The notes: generated from the letters alone by a model not told the origin. DNA of 64,000 nucleotides from Asaia siamensis (GCF_014635085.1 NZ_BMCH01000004.1:234269-298268), one strand, 5' to 3'. Shown: positions 15,180 through 24,504, counted from the first letter of the stretch. Translations and numbers: made by a program.

Positions 15180-16055
15180 ATGGACCGATATCAGGCGATG
15201 ACCACGTTCGTGCGTGTGGTCGAAACGGGTTCATTCTCAGCAGCGGCACGGCAGCTTCATGTTGGTCAGCCCGCTGTGTCGAAAATCGTGGCACAGCTCG
15301 AAGCGAGGCTACAGGTCAGCCTGCTCATACGCTCCACTCATGGCCTTACACCTACCGAAGCGGGGCAGGCATATTATGAACGCGCACGCAATGCGCTTCA
15401 GGAGGCCGACGAAGCGGAGCTGGCCGCGCGTGGTGCGGGGAGCGGCCTGTCCGGGCGCCTGCGTGTATCGGCGGCGACAACATTTGCGCGACTGCACATC
15501 ATACCGCGGCTGCCAGCATTTCTCGATGCGCATCCGCAGCTCGATGTGGATATTCTGCTTGATGACCGGATGATCGATCTCGTGGCCGAGGGGGTTGATA
15601 TCTCGTTGCGTATGGGGGCTTTGGCCGACTCTTCGGCGGTCGCACGCAAGCTGGCGACAGGAAAACGTTCGGTGCTGGCCACACCAGCCTATCTGGCGCG
15701 TGCGGGCATGCCGTTGGTCCCTGCTGATCTGGCTGATCACAACGCGATCGTTTACAGTCAGCTCCCCAATGTCTGGTCATTTCACAGGGATGGCTCGGCT
15801 GTCTCGGTGTCCGTTGCGGGGCGTCTCAGGGTCAGCGCTGCCGAAGGCCTGCGGGCAGCCATACTCGCTGATATGGGCCTGACCATCACCTCGGACTGGA
15901 TGTTTGCCCCTGAACTGGAGAGCGGCGCCGTAACGCACCTGCTTCCGGCATGGTCTTTGCCTGATATCGACCTGTGGGCTGTCTTCCCTACGGGGAGAAT
16001 GATGACCGCAAAGGCAAGGCAATTTGCAGATTTTGTTCAGGGCTTGATGGAATGA
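15180..16055 (+). CDS. LysR-family transcriptional regulator
   Basis: 291 residues, standard for LysR. The N-terminal winged helix reads F-V-R-V-V-E-T-G-S-F-S-A-A-A-R-Q-L-H-V and G-Q-P-A-V-S-K-I-V-A-Q-L-E, followed by a substrate-binding domain with G-R-L-R-V-S-A-A-T and G-L-T-I-T-S-D-W. It belongs to the DhcR/CrgA-like clade that often senses electrophiles or aromatic compounds. It is divergent from the GST-Old Yellow Enzyme genes and probably controls these and the peroxiredoxin through the ATTCC-N5-GGAAT sites. Confidence 0.9.
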   Translation: MDRYQAMTTFVRVVETGSFSAAARQLHVGQPAVSKIVAQLEARLQVSLLIRSTHGLTPTEAGQAYYERARNALQEADEAELAARGAGSGLSGRLRVSAATTFARLHIIPRLPAFLDAHPQLDVDILLDDRMIDLVAEGVDISLRMGALADSSAVARKLATGKRSVLATPAYLARAGMPLVPADLADHNAIVYSQLPNVWSFHRDGSAVSVSVAGRLRVSAAEGLRAAILADMGLTITSDWMFAPELESGAVTHLLPAWSLPDIDLWAVFPTGRMMTAKARQFADFVQGLME

Positions 16056-16773
16056 AGGCAGGGTGCCGCCGCTTGGTGCGCATACGGCCTATTGCGATAT
16101 TCAGAAAGACATGGGTTGGCATTGCGATCGCCTTGGATAAGCTATGCTAGCAAAGCAGGCTTCTGATGAATCTCCGGGGGCGGCTCTGCCTCTGATCGAT
16201 TTGGTTTTCCGTCTGCGACATGCGACGCGCTCAGCAAAGCAGCCTTTCGAAAAGTAGGAAGACTACGAGAGATAACTGTATCTTATGCACTTATTGCAGT
16301 CATCCATACGCGAAGAATACCGCTGTCCCGACATTCCCCATTTGTCGAAGCGGCCTTGAGATCTCACCCAACCATTCCCCACCGATGTTTACCTCCAGTC
16401 GAAGTCTCTGGTTTTGGCGGCCGCGCAGCGTTCGGTGTTACGGGCCATACTCTGACAATCTGCGAAGCAAAATCACTCTCGTGAGACCCATAAGTATACT
16501 GAAATAACTGGACGGATCAGTGTGGAGATGAGCACGCAGCCCTGAAAGTGTGCCAGCTGTGCTGAGACGTTGAGGCGGAGTTCGACATCGACAGGTCAAT
16601 GACGGGTGGCACCTGACTTGATATATTGCTCTCATCGATCCACTACGATCGGGCCCGGCCATTCCATTCAAGAACAAGCGTTATTGCTGTTACCCCGCTC
16701 CCCAAGCGAGAGGAAAATACGAAATCTCCGTTTCCTGATTGTCATATTGGCAAGCAAGGATACAGGAGTTTTC
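16056..16773. other. 718-bp region without a recognisable gene
   Basis: Short frames on both strands (for example 16220-16507 plus and 16438-16677 minus) have no ribosome-binding sites and no family resemblance that I can see. The stretch may contain the remains of decayed genes, and must contain the promoter of the gene that starts at 16774. Confidence 0.5.
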
Positions 16774-17355
16774 ATGATGACGACCAATGCGTTCAAGCTG
16801 CATGATATCGAAAATGCACCGAAGGCATCAGCAGACATTCTCAACGGGGTACAGCAGGCCTGGGGCTTTATCCCCAACTTGCATCGCGTTCTAGCCGAGA
16901 GCCCTGCGGCGCTTGAGGCATACGCTGCCTTGTGGGGGATTGCTGAAAAAACGAGCTTCTCTCCCGTCGAGCGGAATATTGCCTATCTGTCGATCATCTA
17001 TGAAAACGAGTGCACCTATTGCATGGCAGGTCACACCAACCTTTCGCGCATGGCAAAAGTCGACGATGCGTCAATCGGGGCGATCCGTGAGGGGAAGGCC
17101 CTTGCCGACCCCAAGCTTGAAGCCTTGCGCAAATTCGCGGCGCTGGTGACACGCAGTCGTGGCGTCCTGAGCGAAGCTGATGTCGACGCATTCAAGGCTG
17201 CTGGCTACACTAATCAGTCCGTACTCGACGTACTGGTACTTGCAGCCACCAAGCTGATCTCGAATTATACCAACCACCTCGCCCATACACCTTTGGACAG
17301 CTTCATGGCGGGTGCCGAATGGACCGCCCCGGGCAAACTGCGTGTAGCAGACTGA
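16774..17355 (+). CDS. Carboxymuconolactone decarboxylase / AhpD-like peroxidase-family protein
   Basis: ATG 16774 with an ACAGGAG ribosome-binding site gives 193 residues. The AhpD-type motif E-C-T-Y-C-M-A-G-H (Cys80, Cys83, His87) is intact, in a helical protein with L-S-I-I-Y-E-N before and V-L-V-L-A-A-T-K-L-I-S-N-Y-T-N-H after. Such proteins are thiol-dependent peroxidases or AhpD partners. It stands alone, followed by a broken SDR gene. Confidence 0.85.
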   Translation: MMTTNAFKLHDIENAPKASADILNGVQQAWGFIPNLHRVLAESPAALEAYAALWGIAEKTSFSPVERNIAYLSIIYENECTYCMAGHTNLSRMAKVDDASIGAIREGKALADPKLEALRKFAALVTRSRGVLSEADVDAFKAAGYTNQSVLDVLVLAATKLISNYTNHLAHTPLDSFMAGAEWTAPGKLRVAD

Positions 17356-17476
17356 ACACAGCACATTTTGGCAAACGGTCGAGGGAAGTTCCTCGGTCGA
17401 GGTGTCGTGGGGTGTCTTGATACGCCCCCGCGCTCATCGGCTGAACCTCAAATTTGTTTATCGGGGGGGGCTTCCA

Positions 17477-18191
17477 TTGGATAAGTCCATTCTCATCACA
17501 AGCGCGTCGAAAGGCATCGGGCGGGCGGGCGGCAGCGCAGGCGCTTGCTGACGCGAGCTGGCATGTTATCGGCGTAGCCCGTTCGATTGCGGGAAAATTT
17601 CCGGGCGAGTTCATCTCGTGTGATCTGACTGATAGCAACGCGATCCGGAAGCTGGCCAGAAATATCGCCAGCCGCAGTAACGTGCTGGGCGTCGTCAATA
17701 ATTTCGGTATTGCGAGACATGAGCGCTTTGAGGGCGTCACGGACGTAGACTTCATGGCGCTGCTTGGGTCCAACCTCCGTCCGGCGTTACAGATTACGCA
17801 GGCTTTGCTTCCAGGCATGCGCGATGCCAAGTTTGAACGCGTGGTAAATGTTGGCAGTCTCACAACTCGCGGATTGCCGTATCGTGCCGGATATGCGGCT
17901 GCAAAGTCTGCACTCGAGAGCCTCACGCGGACAATCGCGATTGAATACGCTGCATATGGCATCACGGCGAACGTCGTCGCCCCGGACCCAACGGAGACGG
18001 AGCTCTTTCGCGCAAATAATCAGCCTGGTAGCGACGGCGGGGCGCGATATCTTGCAGGTGTGCCTGTTGGACGGTTTGGCCGCCCCGAAGAAATCGCAGC
18101 AGCGATTTCTTTCTTCTGCTCAGACCTTGCCAGCTTCATCACAGGCCAGTCGCTTTTCATCGACGGCGGTAGCAGTCTGGGAAAAGGATGA
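17477..18191 (+). pseudogene. SDR-family oxidoreductase interrupted by a 4-bp repeat frameshift
   Basis: From TTG 17477 the frame reads D-K-S-I-L-I-T-S-A-S-K-G-I-G-R-A, the SDR dinucleotide site, and then leaves frame. The rest of the protein (A-A-A-Q-A-L-A-D-A-S-W, N-N-F-G-I-A, Y-R-A-G-Y-A-A-A-K, F-I-D-G-G) continues in the next frame to 18191. Removing one copy of the three tandem GGGC units at 17519-17530 restores a continuous G-I-G-R-A-A-A-Q-A-L. The catalytic Y-x-x-x-K region is intact. This is a recent disruption, or an on/off repeat, of an otherwise well-preserved gene. Confidence 0.75.
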
Positions 18192-18429
18192 TCGATATCG
18201 GAAGCGGCTCCGCGAACATACTGAATCGTAGCAGGCGTGAACCAAAATCCGCATAGCTTAGTCTTATATCGTCTTCCCCTGATAGAGTCACTCGTCGGCA
18301 CGCGTAGTTGAGCGTGGCTCGCCTCACGACGCGTAATAATACTATGTCGGCAAAATTCTGACGGTTACGCACCAGGGTGGAGACATGCCTCTGAGGAGGG
18401 GATCTTAGGCCTTATAACCCCCTCGCCCC

Positions 18430-18465
18430 CCCTACTTCCGATAATAAGAATTATCGGAAGTAGGG
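18430..18465. terminator. Perfect 16-bp stem-loop downstream of the integrase gene
   Basis: CCCTACTTCCGATAAT (18430-18445), loop AAGA, then the exact complement at 18450-18465, 13 bp beyond the integrase stop. No T-run follows on the integrase strand, so it may be a terminator or a recombination-related repeat. The rest of 18192-18429 shows no gene. Confidence 0.5.
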
Positions 18466-18477
18466 AAATTTAGTCGA

Positions 18478-19572
18478 CTATTTCATAGGCGTTGACTCAT
18501 TAGCCTCAATCTTGTCCGCGAGTTCCTGCATGATGGGCTGGTAGTATCGATCGAGCGATTTCAGATCGCGATGTCCGGTGACCCGCATCAGATCTAGGGG
18601 GTTTGCAAGATAGCGCGCGAGACGCGACGTCGCCTCATGACGAAGATCATGAAAGGTGAGATTGGTCAGGCCCGCGCGTTTTGTCATCCGGCCAAAGCGG
18701 ACAGAGAACGCCTTCTCATTGCCGATATCGAAAATCTTATCATGCGGCTCTGGCCTGCGCGGCATCTGCTCGAGAGGTGTCAGCGGGCGTTTCTCAGGGC
18801 CGAGCTCCTCCCTGTGTCGCGCGCTTTTCACTCGGGCAAGCGAAAGCGTGCGACTGCGGAAGTCGATGTCTTTCCAGCAGAGGGAGACGGACTCCGATAA
18901 ACGGCAGGCTTGTTCGATTGACCATTTGACGAGCCATACATCATCCGCATGCTCAGAGGCTGAAACAACATCTACCAGGCGGTCATATTCACTCTGGTAA
19001 GTGTCGTCATTGTCGAGCATGGCCAATCGCCTGTTACGCTTCCTGTCAGCACCTTGCGGCCGTTTAACAACCCTGCCCGAAGCATGATTGACCGTGTGGA
19101 TATCCCATTCACTGATCGCGTGCTGGACGATGCTGGCGAGGAGATTGAGCCGCTTGACCACGGTTGCTGGCGCATAGCCATCCGCAAGCATACGATCACG
19201 AAAAGCCCGGACGTCAGCGGGCTGCCATCTACTCACCATGGCATTGACGACAGGGTCATCAAGCAGGGCAGGGATGTGGCCAGTGCGGTCCGCCTGGCGA
19301 TGAGCCATGCATTCGTCGCGGTAGCGTTCCACCAGTCGTCTGAGAGGCGTCCTGTCGAGGGACGATGTGTCCTTGAACTGACGCAGATCGACTTCAGCGC
19401 GTTTTTCAGTGAGCCAGCGACGAGCCAGTGCTGAGGATGCGAAGGTCTTTCTCAGGCGTTGGCCATCGACCATCTTGCGGGCCTGATACTGACCTGCGCC
19501 GCGGAACCATACGCCCTTGGGGAGTGGTTTACCTGTGGCCGGATCGATGCCTGATCTTTCTGATTCGCTCAT
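18478..19572 (-). CDS. Tyrosine-type site-specific integrase
   Basis: ATG 19572 gives 364 residues. The N-terminal part has the arm-binding and SAM-like features of phage/island integrases (Y-Q-A-R-K-M-V-D-G-Q-R). The catalytic domain shows the Arg in A-C-R-L-S-E-S, H-x-x-R in F-H-D-L-R-H-E, His in V-T-G-H-R-D and the nucleophilic Tyr in S-L-D-R-Y-Y-Q-P. It starts 130 bp from the 3' end of tRNA-Glu, the classical place for an element integrated in a tRNA gene. No other phage or conjugation gene is in reach, so it marks the edge of a mostly lost or cryptic element. Confidence 0.88.
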   Translation of the reverse strand: MSESERSGIDPATGKPLPKGVWFRGAGQYQARKMVDGQRLRKTFASSALARRWLTEKRAEVDLRQFKDTSSLDRTPLRRLVERYRDECMAHRQADRTGHIPALLDDPVVNAMVSRWQPADVRAFRDRMLADGYAPATVVKRLNLLASIVQHAISEWDIHTVNHASGRVVKRPQGADRKRNRRLAMLDNDDTYQSEYDRLVDVVSASEHADDVWLVKWSIEQACRLSESVSLCWKDIDFRSRTLSLARVKSARHREELGPEKRPLTPLEQMPRRPEPHDKIFDIGNEKAFSVRFGRMTKRAGLTNLTFHDLRHEATSRLARYLANPLDLMRVTGHRDLKSLDRYYQPIMQELADKIEANESTPMK

Positions 19573-19701
19573 GCGAAGCCCCTGATACCAAAGAGCCATA
19601 ATTTCCTGATTGGCTCAGGAATGGCTCAAAATCAACGATATGGTAAATCAGGATTTTGCTCTTTAACCATAAGAACCCGCAGAAAACTGCGGAAAATCAA
19701 A

Positions 19702-19777
19702 TGGCGTCCCATAGGGGATTCGAACCCCTGTTGCCGCCGTGAGAGGGCGGTGTCCTAGGCCTCTAGACGAATGGGAC
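19702..19777 (-). tRNA. tRNA-Glu (anticodon CTC)
   Basis: 76 nt including an encoded CCA. The minus strand reads GTCCCAT at the 5' end, pairing with ATGGGAC before GCCA; D-arm with CGTCTAGAGG, anticodon stem CCGCC/GGCGG with loop CTCTCAC, T-arm AGGGGTTCGAATCCCCT. It closely follows E. coli tRNA-Glu, but the anticodon is CTC instead of TTC. The CTC reading depends on standard loop placement. Confidence 0.92.
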
Positions 19778-19822
19778 GAGGCGAGGTGCGTTCTATGACA
19801 TTTATACGCACCCGGCAAGGGG

Positions 19823-20212
19823 TTATTCGGAAGTTTTTTTAATCAGTTTTGCGCTGAGCTTCGCGCCAGCGAGGAGGTGCACGTGATAATGCGGCACTTC
19901 CTGGCCAGCATCGGGGCCGGTGTTGGAAATCAGGCGATATCCGGAATGCGACAGCCCGAGGTTTTCAGCGACTTTCGTGATAGCGCGTGCCAGACCGGCA
20001 ATCTCTGCATCGCTTGCAGACGCGCCGAAATCGGCTGAGGACACATAGGCGCCTTTAGGGATGATCAAGACGTGGATGGGCGCCTGAGGCGCGATATCAG
20101 GGAAGGCGAGGGCATAATCGTCTTCATAGATAATCTCGACAGGGATCTCGCGGCGCAGAATCCTGGCGAAAATATTGTTCACATCATAAGGCGCTTGCAG
20201 GTCGACCGTCAT
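19823..20212 (-). CDS. hinT: HIT-family purine nucleoside phosphoramidase-like protein
   Basis: 129 residues. It has I-F-A-R-I-L-R-R-E-I-P, Y-E-D-D-Y-A-L-A-F-P-D-I-A-P-Q-A-P and the histidine triad in H-Y-H-V-H-L-L-A-G, matching HinT over its length. It hydrolyses nucleoside phosphoramidates. Last gene of the his operon, 3 bp after hisE; hisE-hint adjacency is common in Alphaproteobacteria. Confidence 0.9.
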   Translation of the reverse strand: MTVDLQAPYDVNNIFARILRREIPVEIIYEDDYALAFPDIAPQAPIHVLIIPKGAYVSSADFGASASDAEIAGLARAITKVAENLGLSHSGYRLISNTGPDAGQEVPHYHVHLLAGAKLSAKLIKKTSE

Positions 20213-20215
20213 GGA

Positions 20216-20713
20216 TCAGGCTCCTTCCTGCGTTGGGCGCGAGGCTTTCTCCTCAACACCGCTCATCGCTTCACGGCGGCGCAGTTCCTGCCATACTTCC
20301 TGTGGCGTCACGCCTGCATCGACCCACATGACGATCAGGTGATACAGCACATCCGCACTTTCACTGATGAACTCGGACTGCTTTCCCGCAACGGCCTCAA
20401 TCAGGCATTCGACCGCTTCTTCTCCAAATTTCTGCGCGATCTTCTTTCTTCCGCGAGAGAGAAGGCGGGCGGAGTGGCTCAGAGCTGGATTGGTGCCACG
20501 ACGTGACTCCACAGTCTCGAAAAGACGATCTAGCACATGGGCATCTACCGTTGTGCTTTCGACGGCATCAAGCTTGATGGCGTCTTTCTTGCCAGACGAT
20601 TTTTTGGCGGGTGACTTTTTTGCCGCAGCCTTGGTTTCCGACCGCTTTGCGCCGCTCTTTTTGCCTGCGCTTTCGTCAGTCTTGCGTGTCGTGCGTTTTG
20701 TTGCCAGCGCCAT
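20216..20713 (-). CDS. hisE: Phosphoribosyl-ATP diphosphatase HisE with Lys/Ala-rich N-terminal extension
   Basis: 165 residues. The C-terminal 105 form the usual His[14 protein letters not shown] and [13 protein letters not shown] supply the metal-binding Glu/Asp residues. It catalyses step two of histidine synthesis. The first 55 or so residues are a basic, low-complexity tail (repeats of [10 protein letters not shown]) resembling histone H1 tails and absent from typical HisE. No convincing ribosome-binding site marks an internal start, so the extension seems real. Confidence 0.9.
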   Translation of the reverse strand: MALATKRTTRKTDESAGKKSGAKRSETKAAAKKSPAKKSSGKKDAIKLDAVESTTVDAHVLDRLFETVESRRGTNPALSHSARLLSRGRKKIAQKFGEEAVECLIEAVAGKQSEFISESADVLYHLIVMWVDAGVTPQEVWQELRRREAMSGVEEKASRPTQEGA

Positions 20714-20755
20714 GATCGTGATCCGTCTCTTGTTCCGAATGATATGCTTGTGTCG

Positions 20756-21517
20756 TCAGTTGCTCGGTCGCACTGGCAGGCCTGCGTTCTCGAGCGCTGC
20801 CTTGACGCCTGCTATGCCAAACGTGCCGAAATGAAAAACGCTGGCGGCAAGAAGGCCGCTGGCACCCGCCTTTGCACCTGCGACGAAATGATCGAGGGCG
20901 CCGACGCCACCTGAAGCGACGACGGGAATGGTGATTTCACCGCAGACGCGTCGCAGCAGATCCAGATCAAACCCCTTGCCGGTGCCGTCGCGATCCATGC
21001 TCGTCAGCAGGATTTCACCTGCGCCACGCGCCTGAGCGTCCTTGGCCCAAGCAACGGCATCGATTCCGGTCGGCTGCCTGCCACCTTTCGTGTAGACCTC
21101 CCAGCCGCCCTTGCCGTCAGAGCGCGCATCAATGGCCACGACCACACATTGACTGCCGAAGCGATTGGCAGACTCATTAATCAGATCGGGATTAACAACA
21201 GCTGCGGAATTGACTGCACATTTATCGGCTCCAGCAAGCAGAAGGCGCCGCATATCTTCGGGTGCTCGAACGCCGCCCCCCACCGTCAGGGGAAGAAAAA
21301 CCCGTTCTGCCGTGCGCCGCACGACATCATAGATGGTATCGCGATTTTCGACGCTTGCGGTGATATCGAGAAAGGTCAGTTCGTCTGCGCCTGCGGCATC
21401 ATAAACGATAGCCTGTTCGACCGGATCGCCTGCGTCCCGCAAAGAGACGAAATTCACCCCTTTGACGACGCGTCCGTCCTTCACATCGAGGCAGGGGATT
21501 ACTCTCAGCTTGAGCAT
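20756..21517 (-). CDS. hisF: Imidazole glycerol phosphate synthase cyclase subunit HisF
   Basis: 253 residues, full length. [18 protein letters not shown] (catalytic Asp11), V-G-G-G-V-R, N-S-A-A-V and [13 protein letters not shown] are all present. It works with HisH to form imidazole glycerol phosphate and AICAR. Its ATG overlaps the hisA stop by one base (TGATG). Confidence 0.97.
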   Translation of the reverse strand: MLKLRVIPCLDVKDGRVVKGVNFVSLRDAGDPVEQAIVYDAAGADELTFLDITASVENRDTIYDVVRRTAERVFLPLTVGGGVRAPEDMRRLLLAGADKCAVNSAAVVNPDLINESANRFGSQCVVVAIDARSDGKGGWEVYTKGGRQPTGIDAVAWAKDAQARGAGEILLTSMDRDGTGKGFDLDLLRRVCGEITIPVVASGGVGALDHFVAGAKAGASGLLAASVFHFGTFGIAGVKAALENAGLPVRPSN

Positions 21518-22851
21518 CAGACCCCCTCGAGAATGCTGAGCGCCTCAGCCAGAGAAACCCGCCCGTCATAGAGGGCACGACCAACGATAACGCCTTCAAG
21601 GCCAGGTACATCCTGAGCGACCTGGCGGAAATCGCGCAGATGCTGCGCCGAGCCAACGCCACCGCTCGCGATAACAGGGATGGAGAGCCTGCGCGCCAGA
21701 TCGGCCGTCTGCTCGAGGTCGAGTCCTTCAAGCATGCCGTCGCGTGTGATCTCGGTAAAGATCACCGCAGCGACACCGACATCCTGCATACGCAACGCGA
21801 GATCACGTGCGTTAAGCTCGGACACTTCTGCCCAGCCTTCCGTTGCGACACGGCCTTGTCTTGCGTCGATGCCAGCCACGATCCGACCCGGGAAAGCCTT
21901 GCAAGCCTCGCGCACCAGTTCGGGGTTCTTGACGGCTACCGAGCCAAGAATGACACGGTCGAGCCCCGCCTCGAGCCAGCGCGTGATGCCGGCCATATCG
22001 CGAATGCCGCCGCCCAGCTGAACCGGTAGATCAGTCGCTGCAATGATCGCCTCGACCGCCGCCCCATTAGCGGAGCGCCCGGCAAAGGCACCGTTGAGAT
22101 CGACCACATGCAGGCGCGAGCATCCGGCGCGGGCGAATTCGAGGGCCTGCGCCGCCGGATTGTCAGAATAGACGGTCGCGTCATCCATCTCGCCGCGCCG
22201 CAGTCTAACGCAGGCACCGTCCTTGAGGTCGATGGCGGGATACAGGGTCAGGTGACGGTTCGGTTTCGCGTCGGTGGTCGCCACGCTGCTTTCCTTCTCA
22301 GTGGGTGTCTTGTGTCTCGCCGCCGCGCCGACCCGATCGAGGATCTTGGTCATGAACAGGCCCTTGATCGTGCCTTCATGGCTTCGCGCGTAATAAGGGT
22401 GGGTGCCCCAATGCTCGAACCCCAGCGAGCGAAACATGGCCAGAGCAGAGGACTGGGTTTCGGGCACTTCGCAGTTCAGAACACGACAGCCCATGGCGCG
22501 TGCCGCTGCGATCACAGCATCAGCCAGAACGAAGCCAAGTCCGCGGCCGCGCATATAGGGGGCGACGAAATAGCCCCTTATCTGGGCCGTCTGGGCCTGC
22601 GCCTCATTGTTGCGCGAGGGGCGCAGAAGCTGGGCGCAGCCCTGTATCTGCCCGCTCTCGTCACGAACGACAAAAAAACGGGTTTCCGGCACGAGCAGAA
22701 GTCCGTTGAAATAGCGTTCCAGCACAGCGCGACCTGGCGGTGTCAGCCAGCCAAGGCCGCCCCCGTCGATGATGGCCGCCGTTGTGATTTCGCACAACGC
22801 TGCCATATCGGTGTCATCGATGCGCGAGAGGCGTTCTGCGATGCGTGTCAC
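21517..22851 (-). CDS. hisA: GNAT acetyltransferase-HisA fusion (phosphoribosylformimino isomerase)
   Basis: GTG 22851 overlaps the hisH stop (GTGA) and opens one uninterrupted frame of 444 residues. Residues 1-165 look like a GNAT N-acetyltransferase ([15 protein letters not shown], acetyl-CoA loop R-G-R-G-L-G, F-R-S-L-G-F-E). After a 25-residue polar linker comes a complete HisA of about 245 residues ([26 protein letters not shown]). There is no stop between the domains. A GTG at 22284 with AAGGA 7 nt upstream could also start HisA alone. A second, free-standing HisA product is therefore likely. The acetyl acceptor is unknown. Confidence 0.85.
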   Translation of the reverse strand: MTRIAERLSRIDDTDMAALCEITTAAIIDGGGLGWLTPPGRAVLERYFNGLLLVPETRFFVVRDESGQIQGCAQLLRPSRNNEAQAQTAQIRGYFVAPYMRGRGLGFVLADAVIAAARAMGCRVLNCEVPETQSSALAMFRSLGFEHWGTHPYYARSHEGTIKGLFMTKILDRVGAAARHKTPTEKESSVATTDAKPNRHLTLYPAIDLKDGACVRLRRGEMDDATVYSDNPAAQALEFARAGCSRLHVVDLNGAFAGRSANGAAVEAIIAATDLPVQLGGGIRDMAGITRWLEAGLDRVILGSVAVKNPELVREACKAFPGRIVAGIDARQGRVATEGWAEVSELNARDLALRMQDVGVAAVIFTEITRDGMLEGLDLEQTADLARRLSIPVIASGGVGSAQHLRDFRQVAQDVPGLEGVIVGRALYDGRVSLAEALSILEGV

Positions 22852-23489
22852 GGGGTCCAGCTCAGAAAATTGGCCATGATCGTTAGCCCGGTCTTCTGGC
22901 TCTTCTCGACATGGAACTGTGTGCCGCAGCGATTGCCGCGCGCCACGATGGCAGGAACGGAGCCGCCATAGTCTGCTGTCGCCACGATATCGGACTCGTC
23001 CCAACCTGTAAGCGCATAGGAATGGACGAAATAGCCGTGGTCACCCTTTTCCAGCCCAGCCGTGAGATGGTGGGCGCCCGGCTCGAACTCGAGCACATTC
23101 CAGCCCATATGCGGCAGGCGCAGCCCGGCTTCCAGCGCGAAATCCATTCTCGAAATCTCGCCCTTGATCCAGCCGAGCCCGGCGGTGCGGCCATGCTCTA
23201 GCCCCCACTCCGCCATGAGCTGCATGCCCACGCAGATACCCAGGAAGGGCGTTCCACGGTCCGTCGCTTCGACAAGCGCCTCTCGCAAGCCGCCTTGCAG
23301 GCCGGAGGCGCAATGAGCAAAGGCACCCTGACCGGGCAGGATGATATGATCGGCGCTCAGTACCGTCTCAGGATTGCCGGTGATGATGACCTCGGCTGAG
23401 AGGCCTTTTTCCGTGACGACGTGACGGGCGGTTTGTGCTGCCGAGGCCAGATTGCCCCCGTCATAATCGATGACGACTATTTTTCTCAT
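22848..23489 (-). CDS. hisH: Imidazole glycerol phosphate synthase glutaminase subunit HisH
   Basis: 213 residues. Class I amidotransferase with Cys nucleophile in L-G-I-C-V-G-M-Q-L-M, oxyanion region P-G-Q-G-A-F, and the catalytic His in the C-terminal C-G-T-Q-F-H-V-E-K-S. Overlaps its neighbours on both sides by 4 bp or less, so it is tightly coupled in the operon. Confidence 0.96.
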   Translation of the reverse strand: MRKIVVIDYDGGNLASAAQTARHVVTEKGLSAEVIITGNPETVLSADHIILPGQGAFAHCASGLQGGLREALVEATDRGTPFLGICVGMQLMAEWGLEHGRTAGLGWIKGEISRMDFALEAGLRLPHMGWNVLEFEPGAHHLTAGLEKGDHGYFVHSYALTGWDESDIVATADYGGSVPAIVARGNRCGTQFHVEKSQKTGLTIMANFLSWTP

Positions 23490-23833
23490 GATGACGCCTG
23501 CATCTTGTCTGCGAAGCGCAGTTGCGCGTCAGCCTCAGACCGACCGAGCCAGAGTCCAGCCGAGGCGCTGCCTTTGAGGCGTTTTTCCCAGCCGATCAGT
23601 TCTGCACCGAAAAGCGCCAGAGCGAGATTAACACCTATGGCTGCAGGCCAGCCATAGGGGCCGCCAAAATGGACGAGAAGCACATTGAGGCAGGCTGTCA
23701 GCGCAAACGAGATCCAGCATCTCGAAAAAAGCAGCCCCACAGGCCCCAGGATCATGAGCCGCCAGTAGAAGCCCTGACGTACCATGGACGGAACAGCCTC
23801 ATTCTGTGCGCGATAGGCCTGATAATAATTCAC
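23486..23833 (-). CDS. DUF2628-type small membrane protein in the his operon
   Basis: 115 residues. The N-terminus [12 protein letters not shown] and two hydrophobic helices (around residues 25-55 and 62-80) fit DUF2628 proteins. Overlaps hisB and hisH by 4 bp each. No link with histidine synthesis is known to me; its place between hisB and hisH recurs in alphaproteobacterial his operons by my recollection. Confidence 0.75.
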   Translation of the reverse strand: MNYYQAYRAQNEAVPSMVRQGFYWRLMILGPVGLLFSRCWISFALTACLNVLLVHFGGPYGWPAAIGVNLALALFGAELIGWEKRLKGSASAGLWLGRSEADAQLRFADKMQASS

Positions 23834-24426
23834 AAGACCCCCTTGGTTGAAGGCACGCTTCCGGCGACACGCGGATCAAGTGCGACAGCCATGCGCAGGG
23901 CACGGGCAAAGGCCTTAAATCCACTCTCGGCGATGTGATGCGCATTGCGCCCAGCCTTGCAGGTGACATGCAGGGCGATGGACGCTGCCATGGCAAAGGC
24001 GCGGTAGAATTCCTCGAAGAGATCTGTATCCATCTCGCCGATACGCTCGCGCACGAAACTGACGTTCCATGCCAGATAGGGACGTCCGGAAATATCGACC
24101 ACGACTTCGCAAAGTGCTTCATCGAGTGGCACAAGAGCATGGCCAAAACGGGTGATGCCACGCTTGTCGCCAAGGGCCTGAGCAAAGGCCTTGCCAAGCG
24201 CAATGCCGATATCTTCCACCGTATGATGACCATCGACATGCAGGTCGCCATGGCAGCGCACTTCGAGATCGAAGCCGCCATGCTTGGCCAGTGCCGTCAG
24301 CATGTGATCGAAAAAGCCTATCCCGCTATCGAGCTCGGCCTGGCCGCTGCCATCCAGATTGATGGAAACGGAGATATCGGTCTCACCGGTCTTGCGGTGA
24401 ATGCGGGACTGTCTGGCGTCTGTCAT
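23830..24426 (-). CDS. hisB: Imidazoleglycerol-phosphate dehydratase HisB
   Basis: 198 residues from ATG 24426, which has GGAAGAG in front; ATG 24438 is 4 codons longer but lacks a ribosome-binding site. Family motifs are complete: [25 protein letters not shown] and the C-terminal [10 protein letters not shown] repeat, which bind two Mn ions. Monofunctional dehydratase, first gene of this his operon, divergent from a nitroreductase gene. Confidence 0.95.
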   Translation of the reverse strand: MTDARQSRIHRKTGETDISVSINLDGSGQAELDSGIGFFDHMLTALAKHGGFDLEVRCHGDLHVDGHHTVEDIGIALGKAFAQALGDKRGITRFGHALVPLDEALCEVVVDISGRPYLAWNVSFVRERIGEMDTDLFEEFYRAFAMAASIALHVTCKAGRNAHHIAESGFKAFARALRMAVALDPRVAGSVPSTKGVL

Positions 24427-24504
24427 GATCTCTTCCATAAACTATTCGAAGCGAATACGCGATGGCCTCTTGGCGAGAGGAGGGGAACTTGCCATCTATC
24501 GCCC

